A stretch of DNA of 9,270 nt from contig JAAYDH010000088.1 of the NCBI GenBank assembly GCA_012729405.1, forward strand, positions 1 through 9,270. The letters are read 5' to 3'. Made by a program: the position numbers and the translations under genes. This stretch comes from Erysipelotrichaceae bacterium. Lineage in GTDB: Bacteria > Bacillota_I > Bacilli_A > RFN20 > CAG-826. This document shows positions 5,662 through 9,270 of the stretch, piece after piece. The notes under the pieces are model-generated. The model was not told the DNA's origin. It saw only the letters and a list, made by a program, of their open reading frames with translations, and ran no database searches. Numbering within the stretch: the stretch's first letter is position 1; every line of letters begins with the position of its first letter.

Positions 5662-7203
5662 ATGAAATTATTACGATATCTTCGCGAAGTATTCCTATCC
5701 TCCCTTCCTCTTCTTGCCATCATCATTCTGGTCACGGCCATTTTTCCTTTCAAAGGAGATGGGGCGGTTTACAATTATTTAAAAATTGGCGTTGGATATG
5801 TCATGGTATTAGTCGGTCAAGCCGTATTTCTGACTGGTCTCGACACGAGTATTTTACCGGTTGGAAAACTAGTCGGAGGCAGTATTACCAAACTCAATAA
5901 AATTGTCTTTATATTACTCTTCGGCTTTTTGTTTGGTCTCGTCGCCACGATGGCAGAACCCGCGATTCAAGTCATGGCTAGCCAAGTGAGTCAAATCGCT
6001 GGAAATATTAATAATTTCCTCTTCTTGTTTATCGTTGGATTCGGAACCGGAGTTGCTGTTGCATTCGCAATTTATCGAATTATCAAAAACATTAATATAA
6101 GACTCGTTTTTCTTGTTCTTTATATCCTTATTTTTACTTTAGTTTTCTTTGCTCCTCCGCAATTCCAAGCATTGGCTTTTGATGCTAGCGGAGCGACGAC
6201 TGGGGACGTATCCGTTCCATTTATTCTCGCCCTTGGTTTAGGTATCAGTAGAACAGCAAGTAAGAGTAAAACCAACGATGAAAGTTTTGGAATTTTAGGA
6301 ATTGCTAGTGTCGGTTCAATAATCGCCGTTTTTATCTATGGAATCATTATTCAAGACGGAGGTAGTGGAAATTTAGTTCAAAATGATCCGACCTTTTTAG
6401 ACATCCTCACGGGAAATTTACTGGCATCCACCCTTGCTTTGATTCCAATTGTTGTCGTTTTCCTCATCTTCCAATTTTTGTTTATCAAACTTCCGAAAAA
6501 GAAAATCGTCACTATCCTTTTAAGTAGTTTGGTTGTTTTTGTCGGATTGTTTGTTTTCCTGTTCGGTGTTGATTTCGGCTTTGCTTACGCCGGAAAATAC
6601 ATTGGAAGTATTTTCATTTCAGATAACAAAGCTCTTCGCTATGCTCTTATCCCGATATGTTTTGTGCTTGGTTTTGCCATTACTCTTACAGAGCCGGCTG
6701 TCGTCGTTCTCGGCGAACAAGTTGAAGAAATCACCAATGGCTTTATGAAAAAAACCGTTATTAAGCTCAGTTTAGCTTTGTCAATTGGGTTGGCGAGCAT
6801 TATGTGTATATGCAAGGTCCTATTTAATATCCCATTCTTGGTCTTTATGATTCCTCTCTATGCTACCGCTTTGGTGCTGATGTTCTTTACTCCAAAACTC
6901 TTTGTAGGATTAGCTTTTGATTCTGGAGGAGTAACAGGAGGAGCGATTACAAGCGCCTTCTTAACACCATTAATTCTCGGTGTCAGCGGAGAGATGTATG
7001 GCGCCTCTGATCTTTTGCTTAATGGATTCGGGATGATTGCTTTCATTTCGGTCACACCCTTAATAATCATTCAAATTTTAGGTATAATGTATGAGCGGAA
7101 AATCAAGAAAGTTCAAGATCTTGATAACAAAGCCTATGATGACGAAATTGATACTTTGTTAACTCATAGCGACGCTCCAGAAAGCGAGGAGAAAAAAGCA
7201 TGA
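5662..7203 (+). CDS. DUF1538-family membrane protein with two tandem copies of the domain
   Basis: This 513-residue, very hydrophobic protein is built from two related halves offset by about 245 residues. Half 1 has MAEPAIQVMASQVSQI (97-112) and FDASGATTGDVSVPF (173-187); half 2 has LTEPAVVVLGEQVEEI (342-357) and FDSGGVTGGAITSAF (419-433). The conserved Glu-Pro pairs (E99-P100, E344-P345) and the glycine/threonine-rich FD-x-SG-x-T segments are good candidates for an ion- or substrate-binding core. A polar, acidic tail (about 485-513) is cytoplasmic if the last helix ends inside. DUF1538 has no established function that I know of; a transporter or channel is inferred from topology and duplication. 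The stop codon overlaps the start of the first PII-like gene by 4 bases (ATGA), and a second follows, a strong sign that PII proteins act on it. The start has a GGAAGGAG site. Confidence 0.85.
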   Translation: MKLLRYLREVFLSSLPLLAIIILVTAIFPFKGDGAVYNYLKIGVGYVMVLVGQAVFLTGLDTSILPVGKLVGGSITKLNKIVFILLFGFLFGLVATMAEPAIQVMASQVSQIAGNINNFLFLFIVGFGTGVAVAFAIYRIIKNINIRLVFLVLYILIFTLVFFAPPQFQALAFDASGATTGDVSVPFILALGLGISRTASKSKTNDESFGILGIASVGSIIAVFIYGIIIQDGGSGNLVQNDPTFLDILTGNLLASTLALIPIVVVFLIFQFLFIKLPKKKIVTILLSSLVVFVGLFVFLFGVDFGFAYAGKYIGSIFISDNKALRYALIPICFVLGFAITLTEPAVVVLGEQVEEITNGFMKKTVIKLSLALSIGLASIMCICKVLFNIPFLVFMIPLYATALVLMFFTPKLFVGLAFDSGGVTGGAITSAFLTPLILGVSGEMYGASDLLLNGFGMIAFISVTPLIIIQILGIMYERKIKKVQDLDNKAYDDEIDTLLTHSDAPESEEKKA

Positions 7204-7505
7204 ACGATAAATTAGTTTATCTCACTGTTATTGCTTCGCGAGAACAAAAAGAAAAATTAGTCGCTGAATTACATGCAAATCGAGCCAACTATTTGAACGT
7301 CATGTATGGTCACGGCTCTTTGAATGGTAGCAAACTAGCTGCCCTGTTTCCTTTTGCGACCGAGCCAAGAAAAATCATTATCACTGCCTTTGTTCGCTCC
7401 TCAGATATCGTTAATCTATTAACCATTCTTGAGGAAAAATTCCATTTTAACCAAGCCAATACCGGATTCGCCTTTACGATTCCTGTTGAAAATATTTACC
7501 ACTAA
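7200..7505 (+). CDS. PII-like signalling protein, first of a pair
   Basis: This 101-residue protein fits the PII ferredoxin-like fold: strand LVYLTVIA (5-12), a helix (14-26), strand/loop NYLNVMYGHGS (30-40), strand RKIIITAFV (57-65), helix (68-80) and final strand GFAFTIPVENI (89-99), which matches the PII ending (F-x-x-PVE). Canonical PII proteins bind ATP/ADP and 2-oxoglutarate and use a long T-loop to gate partner proteins. Here the T-loop region (about 36-56) is divergent and I cannot find a clear uridylylation tyrosine. The ATG overlaps the DUF1538 stop (ATGA), with GAGGAG at 7186-7191, so synthesis is coupled to the membrane protein. It differs strongly from the next gene, so the two are not recent duplicates. 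PII-like fold is likely; ligand and partner are inferred from context. Confidence 0.72.
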   Translation: MNDKLVYLTVIASREQKEKLVAELHANRANYLNVMYGHGSLNGSKLAALFPFATEPRKIIITAFVRSSDIVNLLTILEEKFHFNQANTGFAFTIPVENIYH

Positions 7506-7518
7506 GGGGGAAACTCAC

Positions 7519-7833
7519 ATGGAAACCAATCAGAATATGAAAGCACTACTTATTATCGTCAACGCCGGCTTTGCCAATCACGCGGTTGAAGTCGCTCAAA
7601 ACTGTGGCTCGACGGGAGCAACAATTATTTCGGCTCGGGGATCGGGGGCGAAATATTCCTCCTTCTTAGGAATTCATTACGAACCGGAACGGGAAATTAT
7701 CATGAGCGTCGTCTCGCAAGAAGTGGCTAATAAGATCATCGAAGCGATTGAGACTTCTTTGGGAAAGAATACTCCAACAAATGGTATATGCTTCACAATG
7801 CCAGTCGAACACATCACAAGTTTGAAGAAATAA
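7519..7833 (+). CDS. PII-family nitrogen-regulator-like protein, second of a pair
   Basis: This 104-residue protein is closer to typical PII than its neighbour. It has strand ALLIIVNAG (9-17), helix (19-28), GSTGATIISARGSG (30-43) in the place of the canonical GATG-x-T-x-x-x-x-GRG stretch, strand EREIIMSVV (57-65), helix (68-79), then LGKNTPTNGICFTMPVEHI (81-99), which parallels the B-loop and last strand of PII. The short T-loop (about 41-55, including Tyr46) cannot be matched confidently to canonical Tyr51. The start is ATG at 7519 with AAGGGGG just upstream (7504-7510); an earlier in-frame start at 7429 would overlap the previous gene by 77 bases and lacks a site. The 13-base gap to the first PII gene indicates one operon. 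The likely role is nucleotide-dependent control of the DUF1538 protein, possibly as a heteromer with the first PII. Confidence 0.8.
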   Translation: METNQNMKALLIIVNAGFANHAVEVAQNCGSTGATIISARGSGAKYSSFLGIHYEPEREIIMSVVSQEVANKIIEAIETSLGKNTPTNGICFTMPVEHITSLKK

Positions 7834-7847
7834 AAATTGTAGACGAT

Positions 7848-7877
7848 AAAAAAGGTGTCATAGACACCTTTTATTTT
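7848..7877. terminator. Bidirectional rho-independent terminator
   Basis: AAAAGGTGTC (7850-7859), loop ATA, GACACCTTTT (7863-7872): a perfect 10-bp stem with an A-run on the left and T-rich sequence on the right. It lies between the convergent PII gene (stop at 7833) and flavodiiron gene (stop at 7890), so it can end both transcripts. Confidence 0.92.
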
Positions 7878-7889
7878 GCTTTGATTTGC

Positions 7890-9065
7890 TTAAACACTCT
7901 TGACTATTTGATCGAGAAAAGGATAATCGCTATCCTTGAGAGCTGATTTGATGGTCAAAGTCAGCGGATCAATTGTGCAGTTAGTTAACTCGCCAATATA
8001 TTTGCTCATCAAGTCCCTGGCTTGCGGAGCCCAGCTACCATTTTCAATTAAATAGAAATGCTTATTTTGAATTCCGTGCTCAATGATAGTGCGGAGGTAA
8101 AATTCCATCTTGGGATAGAGGCCGACATTGAAAGTGGTCGCCAACAAGATAACTTTTGAATAAATAAATGTGTCAGATAAGGCGTAACTCACATCGGTGA
8201 GATTGAGAGAATGGATCGTGGTCTTAACTCCGCGCGCCTTCAGTCCTTTTTCGAGATAAAGAGCGGCTTCTTGGGTGTTGCCATATACGCTTGCGTATAA
8301 AATTAAAACCCCTTCTTCTTCTGGAGAATGAGTACACCAGTTTTGGTACCACTTGAAGAGAGTGGGGATATTGTCTTCGTGAATTAATCCATGTAAGGAA
8401 AGTATCATCTTAAGTGGCAAGTCTTTAATCTTTTGAATGAGAGCAAGAACAGCGGTTGTGTATTTAGAAATAACGTTTGTGAAATAGCGTCTCGATTCGT
8501 TGAGAAGGACTTCTTTGTCCACAAAGTTTTTTTCGTATGGATCATGAGCAGTGACAAATGAGCCGAAGGCATCCGCGGAGAAGAGAATTTGATTATTTTC
8601 TTCGTAGCTCATCATGACCTCTGGCCAATGAACCATTGGAGCAGCAATGAATTTCAAAGTGTGACTTCCAAGAGGAAGAGTGTCTCCTTCTTTAATAATA
8701 TTGAGTTTGAGATCTGCTAAATCGGGAAAGAAATTCTTGAAGAAAACCGAACCCATCATCGAGATAAAGATTTGGATTTTTGGAAACTTTTTAACGATTT
8801 CGCGAATGCAGGCAGTATGGTCTGGTTCGAGATGGTGAATGACGACGTAATCGAGTTCTCGCACATTTAAAGCCTTTAATAATTCTTTATAAAAAGTGTC
8901 CTTTGTCTCCTTGGCTGAAGTGTCTAAAAGACAAGTTTTTTCATCTAAGAATAAGTAAGAGTTGTATGACATTCCTTTATCTAGAGGAATTTCTCCTTCA
9001 AACAACGGTTGAGTGAAATCCGTCTCATGTAACATGACCAGTTTTTCTTTAATATTGACAATCAT
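7890..9065 (-). CDS. fprA: Flavodiiron protein (A-type flavoprotein, O2/NO reductase)
   Basis: This 391-residue cytoplasmic enzyme has two domains. The N-terminal metallo-beta-lactamase-like domain (about 1-245) carries a complete diiron site: H78, E80, D82 and H83 in HLEPDH, H146 in MVHWPE, D165 in SADAFG and H225 in SLHG. The C-terminal flavodoxin domain (about 252-391) binds FMN through LYASVYGNTQEAA (256-268), with further loops at TTFNVG (310-315) and ENGSWAP (341-347). Such proteins reduce O2 to water and/or NO to N2O, protecting anaerobes; which substrate this one favours cannot be told. There is no fused rubredoxin or flavin reductase domain, so it needs a separate electron donor. The start chosen is ATG at 9065 because GGGAG lies 8 bases upstream, and the earlier in-frame ATG at 9086 falls inside the -10 box. 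It is convergent with the PII operon and appears monocistronic. Confidence 0.94.
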   Translation of the reverse strand: MIVNIKEKLVMLHETDFTQPLFEGEIPLDKGMSYNSYLFLDEKTCLLDTSAKETKDTFYKELLKALNVRELDYVVIHHLEPDHTACIREIVKKFPKIQIFISMMGSVFFKNFFPDLADLKLNIIKEGDTLPLGSHTLKFIAAPMVHWPEVMMSYEENNQILFSADAFGSFVTAHDPYEKNFVDKEVLLNESRRYFTNVISKYTTAVLALIQKIKDLPLKMILSLHGLIHEDNIPTLFKWYQNWCTHSPEEEGVLILYASVYGNTQEAALYLEKGLKARGVKTTIHSLNLTDVSYALSDTFIYSKVILLATTFNVGLYPKMEFYLRTIIEHGIQNKHFYLIENGSWAPQARDLMSKYIGELTNCTIDPLTLTIKSALKDSDYPFLDQIVKSV

Positions 9066-9084
9066 ATTTTTTTCTCCCTGTGAC

Positions 9085-9113
9085 ATTATAATCGAAAAAT
9101 ATATTTTTACTAA
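9085..9113 (-). promoter_or_regulatory. Promoter of the flavodiiron gene
   Basis: On the minus strand, TTAGTA (9113-9108), a 17-base spacer and a perfect TATAAT (9090-9085). Transcription would start near 9078, giving a short leader with the GGGAG site before ATG at 9065. Confidence 0.6.
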
Positions 9114-9185
9114 CTAGAAGGCACGCAAAATTTTATTGTCAAAATAAAAAAATCCTTCCGTCAACTTTACTCTACATAATTTTTA

Positions 9186-9214
9186 TTGCAAAGAAGACTG
9201 GATGGTTTTAAAAT
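9186..9214 (+). promoter_or_regulatory. Promoter of the right-edge gene
   Basis: TTGCAA (9186-9191), a 17-base spacer and TAAAAT (9209-9214, five of six matches). Transcription would begin near 9221, about 18 bases before the ATG at 9239, with AAGAGG (9225-9230) as ribosome binding site. Confidence 0.55.
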
Positions 9215-9238
9215 TCTTTCGTAAAAGAGGAACATATT

Positions 9239-9270
9239 ATGGGCAAATACAAGCGTGAAGACATCCTCGC
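9239..9270 (+). CDS. Start of a gene cut by the window edge, possibly type I glutamine synthetase
   Basis: Ten complete codons plus two bases are visible: MGKYKREDIL. The start is supported by an upstream AAGAGG site and a promoter with good spacing. The N-terminus resembles the (M)x-KYTREDI start common in Bacillota type I glutamine synthetases, which join ammonia to glutamate. Ten residues are too few to be sure, and other proteins could begin this way. If correct, nitrogen assimilation lies near the PII genes, though on a separate transcript and beyond the oppositely oriented flavodiiron gene. Confidence 0.5.
   Translation, partial: MGKYKREDIL

Noticed and set aside
7429..7518. N-terminal extension of the second PII-like protein
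   Set aside because: It would overlap the first PII gene in another frame and has no ribosome binding site, whereas AAGGGGG precedes ATG at 7519.
9136..9164. TTGTCA at 9136-9141 as a -35 box for the right-edge gene
   Set aside because: No -10-like hexamer is found 16-18 bases downstream; the TTGCAA/TAAAAT pair fits much better.
1..9270. Alternative genetic code (TGA read as tryptophan, as in many Mollicutes)
   Set aside because: TGA is a functional stop in several tight gene overlaps and tryptophan is encoded by TGG throughout.

Overview
The window looks like chromosomal DNA from a low-GC Gram-positive bacterium (Bacillota, probably class Bacilli or a relative). The evidence is its AT-rich composition, strong AGGAGG-type ribosome binding sites, a FabT-type MarR regulator beside a DegV/FakB fatty-acid-binding protein, a PadR/HAAS/DUF4097 operon, and a cytoplasmic flavodiiron protein typical of anaerobes or microaerophiles. 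The standard stop code is in use: TGA terminates several genes in tight ATGA overlaps, and tryptophan is TGG. I see no tRNA, rRNA, insertion sequence, prophage or CRISPR array.

Layout. (1) 1-1612, minus strand: a three-gene operon of PadR repressor, HAAS/DUF1700 membrane protein and DUF4097 envelope protein. Both junctions are 4-base ATGA overlaps, the last gene runs off the left edge, and the promoter carries repeated ATAGTAT half-sites. (2) 1846-2805, plus strand: a bifunctional methionine sulfoxide reductase, with MsrA fused to a GAF-type free-methionine-(R)-sulfoxide reductase, followed by a short hairpin terminator. (3) 2878-4248: a fabT-like/fakB-like pair whose promoter has a perfect 15-base palindrome just after the -10 box, suggesting autorepression. 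(4) 4308-7833: an ArsB/SLC13-like transporter with no visible ribosome binding site, then a duplicated DUF1538 membrane protein and two different small PII-like proteins. This block ends at a bidirectional terminator. (5) 7890-9065, minus strand: a flavodiiron protein with all six iron ligands. (6) 9239 to the right edge: the first 10 codons of a plus-strand gene whose N-terminus resembles type I glutamine synthetase.

How the genes work together. The two redox genes (MsrA-fRMsr and flavodiiron protein) fit an oxygen-sensitive cell coping with oxidative or nitrosative stress. FabT and FakB fit control of membrane lipid supply by exogenous fatty acids. The most interesting unit is DUF1538-PII-PII. 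PII proteins elsewhere bind nucleotides and gate membrane transporters, so a DUF1538 channel or transporter controlled by a pair of divergent PII proteins is a reasonable hypothesis. A possible glutamine synthetase gene about 1.4 kb away gives weak support for a nitrogen link. The transported substrate cannot be read from the sequence.
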